Translations under genes and position numbers: made by a program
From: Marinoscillum furvescens DSM 4134
GTDB taxonomy: Bacteria; Bacteroidota; Bacteroidia; Cytophagales; Cyclobacteriaceae
DNA: 64,000 bases
Assembly (NCBI RefSeq): GCF_003386095.1
Contig: NZ_QREG01000002.1
Coordinates: 2,724-66,723, forward strand
Reading direction: 5' to 3'
The notes under the pieces: model-generated
The model's database searches: none
Told to the model about the DNA's origin: nothing
The model's input: only the letters and a program-made list of their open reading frames with translations
Shown: positions 16,493 to 26,605 of the stretch, in pieces
Numbering within the stretch: the first letter of the stretch is position 1
Layout of the letters: the number at the start of each line of letters is the position of its first letter

Positions 16493-19400
16493 CTATTTCT
16501 TAATCACTTTGAAGCTCTCCATGGTTTCCGGTCCTTGCAAAGTAATCATGTAGACTCCCGGAGCTAACCATGACAGGTCAATAGCGACCTGCTTGCTATG
16601 CTGTGGAAGTGGTTTTTCCAGGAGAACTTTTCCGCCCAGGTTTTGAATTTTCCATGAGCTCAAAGTGGCTGACGACTGATCGATGGTCAGCGTACCCACC
16701 ACAGGATTGGGATATACCTGCACGGACAGTGCACTGGTATTTAAGATAATAAAATCTGACTCCAAATCTGTGGTGTCTGCGTTATCAAACCTCCATTGTT
16801 GGTTTTCGCTGGCAAGGTTCAGGTAGTCCAGGTATACATTGTCCCCATTCAGTCGGCCATCACCTGCATCGATGACTAGCTCAGAGTCTTTGCGCAATAG
16901 CGTGTAATAGTCATCACCTCGCACCATTTTCACCCACTGCTGACCTGGAGCTTCCTCACTACATGGCTCCAGAGTAAGGTCTGTACCGCTTTCTGTTCCT
17001 GTGCCTCCATCCAGGCACAGGTTGGTGTTTGCTTTTTGGTAAGCGTAATAGCCTCCTGGTCTGGGCAGTTCTATCCAGGTACGATTTTCATGATTGGAAA
17101 CCTTGTGAAGCTGTACGGAGAATCCAGCCGAAGCGTCATATGACCCACCATCTATGGCATAAAACTTAGCACTGCGCTTCACCATCTGATAAGCACCCCC
17201 ATCACTGGGAGCTTCTCCAGCAAACACTTCTACTTCTGCCAATGTCAGCTGTCCGGATTCGTTGAGCTCTACTTTTACCAAGCTTCCTTTGCTCCCCTGT
17301 GCATCCAGTGTGAGCGAAGCCCCGTCCAGTGCTTCTATGTTTTGGCTAAAGGTAATTTCGCCGTTTGCTTTCATGATACTCACATTGAAATTAGCCAGGC
17401 GATCAGCACAGCAGGCATCCGTACGGTTGTATATTTTGATTTGCCCCAGAGTGTAATCTTTATCTAAGTAGACTTTCCACCAGGCATTGCGCTGATCACT
17501 GGTGTGCGTCACTGAGTTTTTCGAGTACGCTCCGTCTGTATTGCCGTCTACTGCCCGCGATGACACACCACCGTGCGCTGTAGAAGATTGTGCCGTTTCG
17601 CGCATATAGGCAAGGTTTGGGATGTCCTCAAATGGGATTCCATAAACGGTCAGTGCTGTTTTGGCAAGAGCGTTGCTTTCATAAGACACTTCGAAGGTAG
17701 CATCACCATTTTTTTGTACTTGTACCACTTCCAGCTGATGGTAGCCTGCTTCCAGGCATATTTCACCCGAAACTTCAGCCAAAGAACTTGCACTTTCACT
17801 CAGGATCACTTCTTCGTCTCCTATGGTGAGTGCTGCAGCATCATCGGAGTTGATGTAAAAGGTATAACGACCTGTGGCTGGTGCATGCACATAGCCATTG
17901 AACACCACAGCAAAAGCCGCCATGCTGTCTGCTGCAGAGTGTGACAAGTCCGCTACAAGACCTGAAGCCACAGGCTCCTCATCCTGAAGGTCAGGCAGCG
18001 TGCTCCAGTCGCCCTGATAGAGTTGGTAGTTGATGCCTGAGGTGGCCAGAGTGGGTAGCTCCACACCTACTTCGTTGATGCAGGCTGTGTCACAGGAAAC
18101 CAGTTTTACTGAATTGTTTTGTCCATTGTCTGTGATGGTACCACAAGACTGCCCGGATATGTTGTCACTATCACTGGTAAGCTCCACCGGGTAGCCGGTA
18201 AGGTTTTGGATTGTCACATTGGTAGGTGAATGGTTGTTTTGCGAAGGGTTGCTTCCCTCCAGCAGTCGGATGTTTTTCAAAAACCCACCAAATTGTATTT
18301 TTAGATCTGGGTTGGCGTCTTCCGGATTGCCTTTAAACACCAGGTTGTGACCACTACCACCGACGTACGCCACTACACCTGCACCATTGTAATATTCTTC
18401 ACTAGGCGGCAGAATGGTAATCTCAGCATTGTAATTTTTGTCTGAGTCGTAAGTGCTTTTGTAAACAGGACCATATACCACGTCTGCACTACAGTTGGTC
18501 ACCGTGCCACTTCCTATCGAAAAGCCGTTTTCACAGGCAATAGCCGTACACCCATCTACATATTTGGTACCGGAAGCATGCGCTAGTGTTACGCCTGTTC
18601 GCATGTATTTGATCGTACAGTTTTTTACCGTGGGGTTTGATGTCCCTCTTTGGTATTCTACACTATCTATGATGGTACGGCCGGCATTGTAAGCACGGAT
18701 GCCCGCCTCGCCAAGACTCAGCATATAGCCCGCTGGCAAGCGATAGCCCCATACCGTCATAAAGTCCACTTTGTCAGCTGGGGAACCTGTGCCTTCTTCC
18801 AGCAACATGTCATCTGTAGATCTCACTTCACCTTCCACGTAGCAGCCTTCAATGATCGGGTTGCTAGCAGCCTGCATGAAGATACAGTGTCCGTAGGATT
18901 TGTGAATAAACGTACAGTTTTTCACGTGATTGGACTCCCCTCGCACCAGGCATGCACTGTGTTTGCGGTGACCGATCACTGATTTTCCGCCTTTACCGAA
19001 AACATCACCATAGCCATATGGGTAAGACCCTTTGATGGTTACATGAAAACCTTCGATGCGGTTTCGTGCGCCATCCAAACAAATGTTTTGAGCTCGCTTG
19101 GCCGGAGCATCATCTACCGAGCCATCATCGATCATGGTCAGGTTTTTCAAGACATTGTCATTGCCTATTACCTGTATTTCCCGCACTTCATAACCGCCAA
19201 ATGCTTTGAATACTCCAGTTTGGATTTTGAGGGTAACGTCTGTAAAATCATAAGTACTGTTGTTGCCCTGAAACAATAACAACACTTTTACATGCGCTCC
19301 ACCAACATGTGTGGTAGACGTATACTTGTCGTTTTCGATATCTTCTACCGTAATGGTATAGGTACCGGGTGCCATTTTTACGTGTGTATTGCTTTCCTTT

Positions 19401-19507
19401 AGATAGGGCTGCAGTTCTTCCAGCGAATTTACCGTAACCTGAGCGGTGGCTCCCAGTCCCACCAGCATCAATGCCGTGTAAATAATCAATCCGTACAATC
19501 GCTTCAT
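16493..19507 (-). CDS. Secreted beta-helix enzyme with PA14-like, F-type lectin, ricin-like and T9SS domains
   Basis: This protein has about 1004 residues. Order by residue: signal peptide (to about 23), right-handed beta-helix (about 75-475), PA14-like domain (about 490-620), F-type lectin/CBM47-like domain (about 630-765), ricin-type beta-trefoil with QQW repeats (about 770-920), and a type IX secretion C-terminal domain (VQVYPNPVVGTLTI to the end). The lectin segment shows a His, 26 residues, then R-T-D-A-C-C-A-D-R, very close to the L-fucose-binding motif HX26RXDX4(R/K) but with one extra residue before the last Arg. The helix is probably a lyase or hydrolase; no family is assigned. The ATG at 19507 has GGAG just upstream; the longer TTG start is rejected. 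Confidence 0.85.
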   Translation of the reverse strand: MKRLYGLIIYTALMLVGLGATAQVTVNSLEELQPYLKESNTHVKMAPGTYTITVEDIENDKYTSTTHVGGAHVKVLLLFQGNNSTYDFTDVTLKIQTGVFKAFGGYEVREIQVIGNDNVLKNLTMIDDGSVDDAPAKRAQNICLDGARNRIEGFHVTIKGSYPYGYGDVFGKGGKSVIGHRKHSACLVRGESNHVKNCTFIHKSYGHCIFMQAASNPIIEGCYVEGEVRSTDDMLLEEGTGSPADKVDFMTVWGYRLPAGYMLSLGEAGIRAYNAGRTIIDSVEYQRGTSNPTVKNCTIKYMRTGVTLAHASGTKYVDGCTAIACENGFSIGSGTVTNCSADVVYGPVYKSTYDSDKNYNAEITILPPSEEYYNGAGVVAYVGGSGHNLVFKGNPEDANPDLKIQFGGFLKNIRLLEGSNPSQNNHSPTNVTIQNLTGYPVELTSDSDNISGQSCGTITDNGQNNSVKLVSCDTACINEVGVELPTLATSGINYQLYQGDWSTLPDLQDEEPVASGLVADLSHSAADSMAAFAVVFNGYVHAPATGRYTFYINSDDAAALTIGDEEVILSESASSLAEVSGEICLEAGYHQLEVVQVQKNGDATFEVSYESNALAKTALTVYGIPFEDIPNLAYMRETAQSSTAHGGVSSRAVDGNTDGAYSKNSVTHTSDQRNAWWKVYLDKDYTLGQIKIYNRTDACCADRLANFNVSIMKANGEITFSQNIEALDGASLTLDAQGSKGSLVKVELNESGQLTLAEVEVFAGEAPSDGGAYQMVKRSAKFYAIDGGSYDASAGFSVQLHKVSNHENRTWIELPRPGGYYAYQKANTNLCLDGGTGTESGTDLTLEPCSEEAPGQQWVKMVRGDDYYTLLRKDSELVIDAGDGRLNGDNVYLDYLNLASENQQWRFDNADTTDLESDFIILNTSALSVQVYPNPVVGTLTIDQSSATLSSWKIQNLGGKVLLEKPLPQHSKQVAIDLSWLAPGVYMITLQGPETMESFKVIKK

Positions 19508-19552
19508 ATTCTCCATTTTCAATTCCAAATCTTTAAACTCGTACTAAACACC

Positions 19553-19588
19553 AAAAAAGGGTGAAGTCTATACACCTCACCCTTTTTT
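19553..19588 (-). terminator. Rho-independent terminator after the TIG-domain gene
   Basis: AAAAAAGGGTGA (19553-19564) pairs perfectly with TCACCCTTTTTT (19577-19588) around a 12-base loop. Read on the minus strand, a GGGTGA/TCACCC stem is followed by six Ts, 33 bases past the stop at 19621. It separates the susCD unit from the beta-helix enzyme gene. The symmetry lets it work on either strand. Confidence 0.85.
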
Positions 19589-19620
19589 GCAATTCAGTTA
19601 TTAAAACTCACTAACCAATC

Positions 19621-21321
19621 TTAGTGATTTTCAGCGAAGGCTTTGAGGTCTTCTACTGTTTTGAATGTTCTCACCCAATCGGCTCCCCAAACGATTTCTC
19701 TATCGATATCTTCTTGAGGAAGCGTATTCCACTGGAAGCCAAAGCTATCCCACACGATCAGGCCATCTTCATTGAAGTCAGCAGGGTCAGCGTACTCACC
19801 ATGTGCCGGGCTCGAGCAATCCCAGTAAAGAATCTTGCCATCGTCCAGATAATTAGCTGTTTCCTCTCCCGTATCTCGGATTTGGTGTCCACCGTTTTCA
19901 CCTTTTACGTCTCTAAAGTATCTGCGGAACACTCCTGATTCAGGCTTGTCTACCAGACGGATTGCATAGATCGGATACTCAGGGCTATATACCCATGGCT
20001 CACGGTATCCAGGATCTCCAGGCTGAGCACCGTTGGTACCAGGACTGGTATAGCGGAACATGTGATAAAAGCCTGCTCTATTGGTTCCTGCAGGTTTGGT
20101 GATGATCACTTTACCATCTTCCTGCACTTCACCGTCCGACTGGTGATCTGTCCAATCCAACAATAGCGGATCAGTTGTTTCCAGGTCAAACTCGTAATAG
20201 TGTTCACCAGCATCCAGATTGTTTTCTACGTGCTCTTCGAGCAGTTCCATGGTTTCGGCAGAGATGATGTAGTCTACGCTATACTCCGTCTCGTTAGATC
20301 TGTTTTCTATTTTGAAGCCAAGGCTCTCGAAGAATGTAGGATCGTCCATAGACATGGTAGTCGTATTTCCACTGTCATCCACAAAACCTGCCGTAGTGAG
20401 GTCCCAGTAGAATACGTTGCCATGAAGTATACCAGTGTACTGATTTACATCGCCACCAAATACTCCAAACTCTGAAACCAAAGACAAATCAAAATCACCT
20501 AATCTGGTCATACGAATGGCCAGGTAAGGGAATGAACTTGCAGCGATAGCTACATAGCTTTCAGACTGTAGTGTAGACGATTTGGTACCATCGGCAAAAG
20601 CAACCGTCAGACGGCCGTCAGCCACGGTGGCCGTTCCACCTTGCTGAGGTTTCCAGTTTCCATCATCAGAAGAAAATCCCTCATCTACTCCAACAAATGG
20701 ATACGTAAACGTAGGTCCTGCAATGGTTTCAGGCTCCACATTAAGCGTAATGGCACCTGTGATACCGCCCACTGGAATCTCCACTTCGATTTTTGTGTCT
20801 GCTACAGTAAGTACCGTAGCACTTACAGGTGCATCGATTCCGGTAAACTCCACTGAAACGTCTTCTTTTACCGTACCAAAGTTTTGGCCATAAATGGTCA
20901 TTGTTCCACCCGGAGCACCCGATTCTGGTGAGATAGAATCAATAGCTGCGCTAGGCAACACCGTGAAAGCATCTTCGCCGAAAGACTTTTCGTGCGTCCA
21001 CACCTTAACTTTAACTTCTCCAGATACTGCACCCTGAGGCACTCGCACCTGAATCTCCTCATCAGCAATGCTTTCGATCCCTGTGGCCTCTACTCCACCA
21101 AAGGTTACGGTAGCTGCTTTATCAAAATCACCAAAATTGGAACCAGTGATCGTCACCAGTGTATTTGGCTTACCTGATTTTGGTGAAAAGTCAGCAATAG
21201 CTATTTCTGGATACTCGCGTACTTTGGGCATTTCAGGCTCAAACCCACACCCAACGTATATTCCTGCAACCAGCACCATAAAGATGCCGGTTACCATATT
21301 CTTTATTGAAATGTTCTTCAT
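19621..21321 (-). CDS. IPT/TIG-domain surface glycan-binding lipoprotein (SusE/F position)
   Basis: This lipoprotein of about 566 residues has the signal 'MVLVAGIYVGC'. Two IPT/TIG immunoglobulin-like domains follow: IADFSPKSGKPNTLVTITG with NFGDFDKAATVTFGG, and IDSISPESGAPGGTMTIYG with NFGTVKEDVSVEFTG. The C-terminal two thirds form a larger beta-rich module of the type found in SusE/SusF-like proteins, with 'SFPYLAIRMTRLGDFDLSL' and a Trp/Phe-rich end that may bind sugar. It sits 30 bases after susD, the usual place for a cell-surface binding protein that feeds SusCD. The ATG at 21321 has AAAGGAAAA as RBS; the TTG 30 bases upstream is rejected. A strong terminator follows. Confidence 0.85.
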   Translation of the reverse strand: MKNISIKNMVTGIFMVLVAGIYVGCGFEPEMPKVREYPEIAIADFSPKSGKPNTLVTITGSNFGDFDKAATVTFGGVEATGIESIADEEIQVRVPQGAVSGEVKVKVWTHEKSFGEDAFTVLPSAAIDSISPESGAPGGTMTIYGQNFGTVKEDVSVEFTGIDAPVSATVLTVADTKIEVEIPVGGITGAITLNVEPETIAGPTFTYPFVGVDEGFSSDDGNWKPQQGGTATVADGRLTVAFADGTKSSTLQSESYVAIAASSFPYLAIRMTRLGDFDLSLVSEFGVFGGDVNQYTGILHGNVFYWDLTTAGFVDDSGNTTTMSMDDPTFFESLGFKIENRSNETEYSVDYIISAETMELLEEHVENNLDAGEHYYEFDLETTDPLLLDWTDHQSDGEVQEDGKVIITKPAGTNRAGFYHMFRYTSPGTNGAQPGDPGYREPWVYSPEYPIYAIRLVDKPESGVFRRYFRDVKGENGGHQIRDTGEETANYLDDGKILYWDCSSPAHGEYADPADFNEDGLIVWDSFGFQWNTLPQEDIDREIVWGADWVRTFKTVEDLKAFAENH

Positions 21322-21351
21322 GTTTTTTCCTTTAAAATTTGAGTCAAACAA

Positions 21352-23169
21352 TTACCACTCAGGATTTTGCAGCAGCTCAGAAGTGAGTTGCAGTGCCTCC
21401 AAAGGAATGGAAAACAAGTAATTCTTTCTGGTAAAGTTTCTCACTGAATGATGATCCAACACCACAGTCTCGAGCTGAGAACCGTCACCTACTGTGATCT
21501 CCTCTGCCGGGAATAGATAATAGTCAGGACTGTAAAGGCTGGCATCCGTCTCATACACGGTACCTTCGATCACCGGACCATAGATGGTTTCACTCAATAC
21601 TTCCTCCGCAATAGCCCAACGCTTAAGGTCGAGGTAACGGCTGTTTTCTGCATACAGCTCGATAGTACGCTCTCTGCGGATCTCCTCCAGCATGTCCAGT
21701 CCATTGGCAGTCACCAGTGCATTGGTTAGTGGAGCTATTCCAGCTCTTTCTCTAGTCTTGTTGATCGAGTAGTTGAGGTCTGCATCACTCAGTGACCCAT
21801 CACGCTCAAACTTCGCCTCCGCATAAATCAATAGCAATTCTGCTAGTCTCATATACGGGAAGTTTTGGGACTCCTGACCCTGTGCCCGGTAATTCGGGTA
21901 GTCGAAAGCCTTGTGCTTTTGTGCCTGTATACCCACACCGGCATTGGAGCCAGACTGAGCATTGAGAGCTGGTGAACCATTCTCAGGTATGTTTCCAAAG
22001 TAAGACTGCATTCTAAAGTCTCTATTTTGCAGTTCATCATACACAGTGTTATACCCTTGAAACTGTGAAGACTGAGAAATCGGAAGACCGTCTCTACACA
22101 AGAACATGTCGAGCATTTTTCTACTAGGAGCAATACGTCCCTGCACTACGTGGCTGATGTTTCCACCTGATCTACGCAAGTCAAAATCGTAGATTCCCTG
22201 AATGATAAACTCGCGGTTTGAAGACTTGGTAAGTCCAGCCGGGTTTGAGCCATCCCCATCGATATTAAACAGGTAATAATTACTCATGTTGTTGAGCTCA
22301 TCGTTATGGTTCCACAGTTCGTAAGGGCCATTATCGATCACATCTGTAGCCAGCTCGATCGCCGTGCTAAGCATCTCATCGATAGAAGGATAGCCTTCGG
22401 GCTTAGCCGAACCGGCACCTACTGTTACGCCATCACCATCGGTAGTAGTACCTACATACTTCTCCCAGGTAGCTTCAAAAAGCATCAGTCTCGCCTTGAG
22501 GGCTTTTGCTCCTTCTTTGCTGATTTTACCTTTTTCTCCATCGCTGATTTCAGCTTCGAAAGGCAGGTTTTCGATAGCGGCATCCAGGTCCGCAACGATC
22601 TGCGCCACTACTTCGTATCGGCTGTTTCGCACACCTGTATGCAGCAACTCATCATCCAAATCATATACCTGCAATGCAAGTGGTACTCCACCGAATCGCG
22701 TAAGCAACTCATAGTGGTGGTATGCTCTGAAGAAGTAACCTGTAGCGAGGTAAGGCGCTATTTCTGACTGGTCGCCAGTGTATTCTTCTCCTTTTTTGAT
22801 GATCATGTTGGCATCTCTCAGGAAGTAGTAGTGACTCTTCCAATAAGGATCTGAATTAGATACAGTCAGTGTACCACGACCTTCGTCCTGCGCAAGGGCA
22901 GTGAGGTCTGTGCCAAAATCCATCCAGTCAGCAAAGGCTGTACGGTATTCATTCGGAAGTCCTGCTCCTTTGATTGCGCTCCAGCCTACCAGGTTGGTAT
23001 GTAGCTGATTGGAAGCATACTCAAAATGCTCAGGTGTAGTAAAATAGACTGCCTCGGTTATCGAATCCTGAGGATCAAGATCAATAAATCGGTCCTGACA
23101 GCCGGCTGCTAATGCTAGCACGCCAGCCAACGCTATATTTCTTATATTTTTCATTTTTCTTAGTCTCAT
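21352..23169 (-). CDS. susD: SusD/RagB family nutrient-binding lipoprotein
   Basis: This is a 605-residue outer-membrane lipoprotein (VLALAAGC lipobox at about residue 24). The SusD fold is supported by the N-terminal 'DRFIDLDPQDSITEAVYFTTPEHFEYASNQLH', the TPR-like helical core ('YFFRAYHHYELLTRFGGVPL', 'KALKARLMLFEATWEKYVG') and the C-terminal 'YMRLAELLLIYAEAKFE' and 'EIRRERTIELYAENSRYLDLKRW' segments. It caps the SusC transporter and binds oligosaccharide at the surface. The gap to susC is six bases, a standard tandem. A start at 23154 (MKNIRN) is equally possible. Confidence 0.96.
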   Translation of the reverse strand: MRLRKMKNIRNIALAGVLALAAGCQDRFIDLDPQDSITEAVYFTTPEHFEYASNQLHTNLVGWSAIKGAGLPNEYRTAFADWMDFGTDLTALAQDEGRGTLTVSNSDPYWKSHYYFLRDANMIIKKGEEYTGDQSEIAPYLATGYFFRAYHHYELLTRFGGVPLALQVYDLDDELLHTGVRNSRYEVVAQIVADLDAAIENLPFEAEISDGEKGKISKEGAKALKARLMLFEATWEKYVGTTTDGDGVTVGAGSAKPEGYPSIDEMLSTAIELATDVIDNGPYELWNHNDELNNMSNYYLFNIDGDGSNPAGLTKSSNREFIIQGIYDFDLRRSGGNISHVVQGRIAPSRKMLDMFLCRDGLPISQSSQFQGYNTVYDELQNRDFRMQSYFGNIPENGSPALNAQSGSNAGVGIQAQKHKAFDYPNYRAQGQESQNFPYMRLAELLLIYAEAKFERDGSLSDADLNYSINKTRERAGIAPLTNALVTANGLDMLEEIRRERTIELYAENSRYLDLKRWAIAEEVLSETIYGPVIEGTVYETDASLYSPDYYLFPAEEITVGDGSQLETVVLDHHSVRNFTRKNYLFSIPLEALQLTSELLQNPEW

Positions 23170-23175
23170 ATGTTC

Positions 23176-26100
23176 TTAAAACTTAGCACTAATACCCAGA
23201 GCATAAGATCTCATGAAAGGATATACTGACGTACCACTGGTACCCATTTCCGGATCGTAACCGTCATCCAGGCTGGTAGCCTCCCACAGGTCATTTCCTG
23301 CGAAGTACACTCTTACGTTTTCAAACTTGATTTTGCTAGTGACACTCTTAGGGATGGTGTATCCCACGATCAACGTCTTCAAGCGGATGTAAGCGTTGTT
23401 TTGAAGTCTGTAATCGTTATTGGCCCAGTTGTAGCTAGATCTGCGAGCATCGGTAGTAGCTCTTGGATAGTCAGCGTCAGGGTTTTCTTCAGTCCAGGTT
23501 TTACCCAAAAACTGAGGTGTGATGTTGGCCCAGTGCGCTCTGAAAGGATACGCCAGGTGACCTACTCGCTGAATGTTTTGCTTCAGCACGCCATTGAAGT
23601 TGGCAGTGAAGTCAAAGCCTTTCCACTTCAAGCCAGTATTGATACCGAAGTAGTAATGAGGCGCAGCATCTCCCATGTATTTAAGGTCTCCACCTTCATC
23701 TGATGTAGCACGGATTTCTCCGTTTTTGTCAAGGTCTACTTTGATTACATCACCAGGGCGCAGTTTAGAGTTGCCTGTAGGCACTTCTCCTCCAGCATAT
23801 TCTTCATAAAATGCATCTACAGCTGCCTGATCTGGGAAGAAACCGTCGGTTTCATACATCCAGTAAGAGTTTAGCGGGTAGCCAACACGCATGTTACCGC
23901 TGCCAGGCGAGTTAAGACCTGGCACCCATTTCTCAGCACCTTCGAGCGCTAGTAGCTCATTGCGAGCATCACCCATATTTACAGAAACATTGTATTCTAC
24001 ATCACCAACTCGGTCTTTCCAGCCCAATACAGCTTCCCATCCTTTGGTTCTGAGATGTCCGATGTTTTCGTTTGGAGCCTGACCACCAAGCAGTGCCCAG
24101 TAGTTTTTAGACGCCAGCATGTTCGGGTTGTCTTTGATGAAGTAATCAAATGAACCTGTAAGTCTGTGGTTCAACATCGAGAACTCTGTACCGAAGTTGG
24201 ACATGCTGATACGTTCCCAGGTAAACTGGTTGGTAGTGATGGCGCCTACTCTTGCGGTAGGGTGGAAACTCGGGCTGTAGCCGAAGACTGTTTGTCCGAA
24301 ACCGATGGTAGAGATGTACTCGTGGTTTCCGATACCTGCAGTACTACCCATCTGAGCGTAGCTGGCTTTCAGTTTTAGGAAGTTGAGCACCGGGTTGCCT
24401 CTCAGGAAGCTTTCCTCGGTAAGTACCCATCCTCCAGAAGCGGAGTAGTAGCTCTGCCACTTGTAACCATCTGCAAATCTTGAAGATGCATCTGATCTAC
24501 CTAAAAGCTCTACCAGGTATTTGCCCTGATAGTCATAGTTAAATCTACTCATGTACGAATAGAAGCCCCAGTTTCTGTTGTTGTTACCAGAGTTTCCAGA
24601 GCCTACAGTTACCTCACCATTGGCCAGGAATACATTGTATACGCCCAGGTTTTCAATGTTTTGGCGCTTCACCTGCAGCTGTCTTGAGCGTGAAAGCTCA
24701 GCAGTGATACCGCCCATGATCTTAAAGTTGTGACCGGCACCTATCGTCTTGGAGTAGGTTAGGTAACTGTTGTACAACTCATAAAGGCCGTGATTACTTC
24801 TTTCTTCGATACTCGGATTCGGGTTTGCGCTTTGCACATAGTCACCGTCCCAGGTGTAAAGCGGCACTTCCAATATGTACTTTTGGTACTGGTTGTCCGT
24901 GCTTCTGATAGAAGCGAGGAATCTGAAATCCAATCCTTCAAGAATGTTGGCAGTAACACCAAGGTTTAATTTGGTGATGTTGTTGTTTGATGATTCTCTT
25001 CCACCATCTGCAAGCTCTCCTGTTGCATTTCGGTTACCAATACCAAAGTTGGCATAGTACTGTCCGTATGGGTTGTATGCAGGGAAGATCGGAGGATCGT
25101 TTCCTATAGCTTTCCAGCTAAACCCAGTAGATGGGCCTTCTTTTTGGATGTTTTGATGTGAAATACCTACATCTACTTTCATCCAATCATTTACCTGCTG
25201 ATCGAGGTTTAAACGGAAGGTATATTGTTTCATACCATCATAGGCCACCTTGAGCGCACCCATGTCATCAGAGAAATTCCCAGAAAGACGGTATTTAGTT
25301 TTTTCGGTAGAACCCGAAATAGAGATCGTGTGCTGCTGTGAAAAAGCATCACCATACAGTTCATCAAATCTGTTGGCCGGGCCGAGGTATACATCCCCGT
25401 CATATCCCCATCCTGCTACAGCAGTAGAATAAATTTGTCCAAGCCCCTGAGACATATCGATCAATGTCTGCTCAGAACCCCACTGCTTATATACAAAGAT
25501 TTCATTCCCTTCTTCGTCGGTTCTTCCTTCTGCTCTTACAGCATCCAGATAGGTAGCTCCGTATTCAGCCATAGTAGGAGCCGGAGGACGGATACCGATT
25601 TTCTTCTTTCGGAAGCTTCCGCTATACTCAACAGACATTTTACCAGAACCTTGCTTGGTAGTAATTACAATTACTCCATTTGCAGCTCTGGATCCGTAGA
25701 TAGCTGCCGCACCATCTTTCAGTACCGATACGGACGCTATATCATCCGGGTTCATGTTGTAAAACTCCGTTTTGCTGGAGATCACACCATCGATTACATA
25801 GGTCACAGACCCACCGTTGATAGAGGTCACACCACGAATGGTTACATCCCCTGAGCTCTCACCACTTCCAGAAAATCCAGGACGTCCTGTATTTCTAGTT
25901 ACCAAAAGTCCAGGAGTTTGACCTTGTAGTGATTGTACCGGGCTGTTTACGGCCTGGCTTTGGAATGCCTCGTCTTTCACTACCTCTACAGCACCAGAGA
26001 GGGTTTGCTTAGACTGCTCACCATATCCTACCACTACTACTTCTTCGAGGCTGGCTACGTCTGCTTCTAGCGAAACCTCAATAACAGCTCGGGAACCTAC

Positions 26101-26349
26101 AGTAACCTCTTGAGCTGTATATCCCACAAATGATACTACCAGCACAGGATCTTCACCCTGGGTGGTCAAGCGAAAGGCACCGTCAATGTCCGTGGTTGTT
26201 CCATTGGTAGTACCTTTTTCCATAATGGTGGCACCCGGAAGGCCCTCACCAGTTTCATCAAGCACTTTACCGCTAACAGTTTGCTGAGCGAGTGCCAGAC
26301 TAGATAGCCCTAAGGCCATCAGAAAAATGAATAGTTTCATTTTCATCAT
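23176..26349 (-). CDS. susC: SusC/RagA family TonB-dependent outer-membrane transporter
   Basis: This receptor has about 1057 residues. After the signal peptide (LFIFLMALGLSSLALAQ) come a carboxypeptidase-like regulatory domain (TVSGKVLDETGEGLPGATI), a TonB-box-like EEVVVVGYGEQ, the plug domain with SLQGQTPGLLVTRNTGRPG, and a long beta-barrel ending in the aromatic terminus 'YALGISAKF'. It imports oligosaccharides with TonB/ExbBD energy together with SusD. The ATG at 26349 lies just after AAAAAAACG; the GTG start at 26400 adds 17 polar residues before the signal peptide and is rejected. The upstream gap carries the 16-base motif at 26522-26537. Confidence 0.96.
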   Translation of the reverse strand: MMKMKLFIFLMALGLSSLALAQQTVSGKVLDETGEGLPGATIMEKGTTNGTTTDIDGAFRLTTQGEDPVLVVSFVGYTAQEVTVGSRAVIEVSLEADVASLEEVVVVGYGEQSKQTLSGAVEVVKDEAFQSQAVNSPVQSLQGQTPGLLVTRNTGRPGFSGSGESSGDVTIRGVTSINGGSVTYVIDGVISSKTEFYNMNPDDIASVSVLKDGAAAIYGSRAANGVIVITTKQGSGKMSVEYSGSFRKKKIGIRPPAPTMAEYGATYLDAVRAEGRTDEEGNEIFVYKQWGSEQTLIDMSQGLGQIYSTAVAGWGYDGDVYLGPANRFDELYGDAFSQQHTISISGSTEKTKYRLSGNFSDDMGALKVAYDGMKQYTFRLNLDQQVNDWMKVDVGISHQNIQKEGPSTGFSWKAIGNDPPIFPAYNPYGQYYANFGIGNRNATGELADGGRESSNNNITKLNLGVTANILEGLDFRFLASIRSTDNQYQKYILEVPLYTWDGDYVQSANPNPSIEERSNHGLYELYNSYLTYSKTIGAGHNFKIMGGITAELSRSRQLQVKRQNIENLGVYNVFLANGEVTVGSGNSGNNNRNWGFYSYMSRFNYDYQGKYLVELLGRSDASSRFADGYKWQSYYSASGGWVLTEESFLRGNPVLNFLKLKASYAQMGSTAGIGNHEYISTIGFGQTVFGYSPSFHPTARVGAITTNQFTWERISMSNFGTEFSMLNHRLTGSFDYFIKDNPNMLASKNYWALLGGQAPNENIGHLRTKGWEAVLGWKDRVGDVEYNVSVNMGDARNELLALEGAEKWVPGLNSPGSGNMRVGYPLNSYWMYETDGFFPDQAAVDAFYEEYAGGEVPTGNSKLRPGDVIKVDLDKNGEIRATSDEGGDLKYMGDAAPHYYFGINTGLKWKGFDFTANFNGVLKQNIQRVGHLAYPFRAHWANITPQFLGKTWTEENPDADYPRATTDARRSSYNWANNDYRLQNNAYIRLKTLIVGYTIPKSVTSKIKFENVRVYFAGNDLWEATSLDDGYDPEMGTSGTSVYPFMRSYALGISAKF

Positions 26350-26521
26350 ACATCGTTTTTTTAAGTTGTCCAACAGGCGATTAGGTTGAGAATATTTCAC
26401 TAAACACCTTTTACTTTAAGTTTTGCTCCTCTTTAGAAGCTCTGTAGAACTAATAGGTGAAAATCGCTCTGAGACGATAATTACCTGTCTACAATGGTAA
26501 GTAAGCGGGCAAGCGGAGGCT

Positions 26522-26537
26522 ATGACTTATGATCCAT
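26522..26537. promoter_or_regulatory. Candidate regulator motif upstream of susC
   Basis: ATGACTTATGATCCAT matches ATGAATTATGATTCAT at 16395-16410, upstream of the lyase, at 14 of 16 positions in the same orientation relative to the genes. It is about 170 bases upstream of the susC start. No second repeat 21 bases away is seen. It could be a site for the hybrid two-component regulator encoded next door; this is inference from two sites only. Confidence 0.3.
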
Positions 26538-26548
26538 TTGGGTAAACT

Positions 26549-26587
26549 CATGGCTCAAAGTGGCCTTCTAGCTAACTCTGAGCCATG
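26549..26587. terminator. Inverted repeat downstream of the hybrid regulator, possible terminator
   Basis: CATGGCTCA (26549-26557) and TGAGCCATG (26579-26587) are a perfect 9-bp inverted repeat, starting 18 bases past the stop of the regulator gene. There is no strong T-tract on the minus strand, so termination would be weak; a protein-binding palindrome is also possible. Confidence 0.35.
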
Positions 26588-26605
26588 TTTTAAACTCGAT
26601 GAGTT

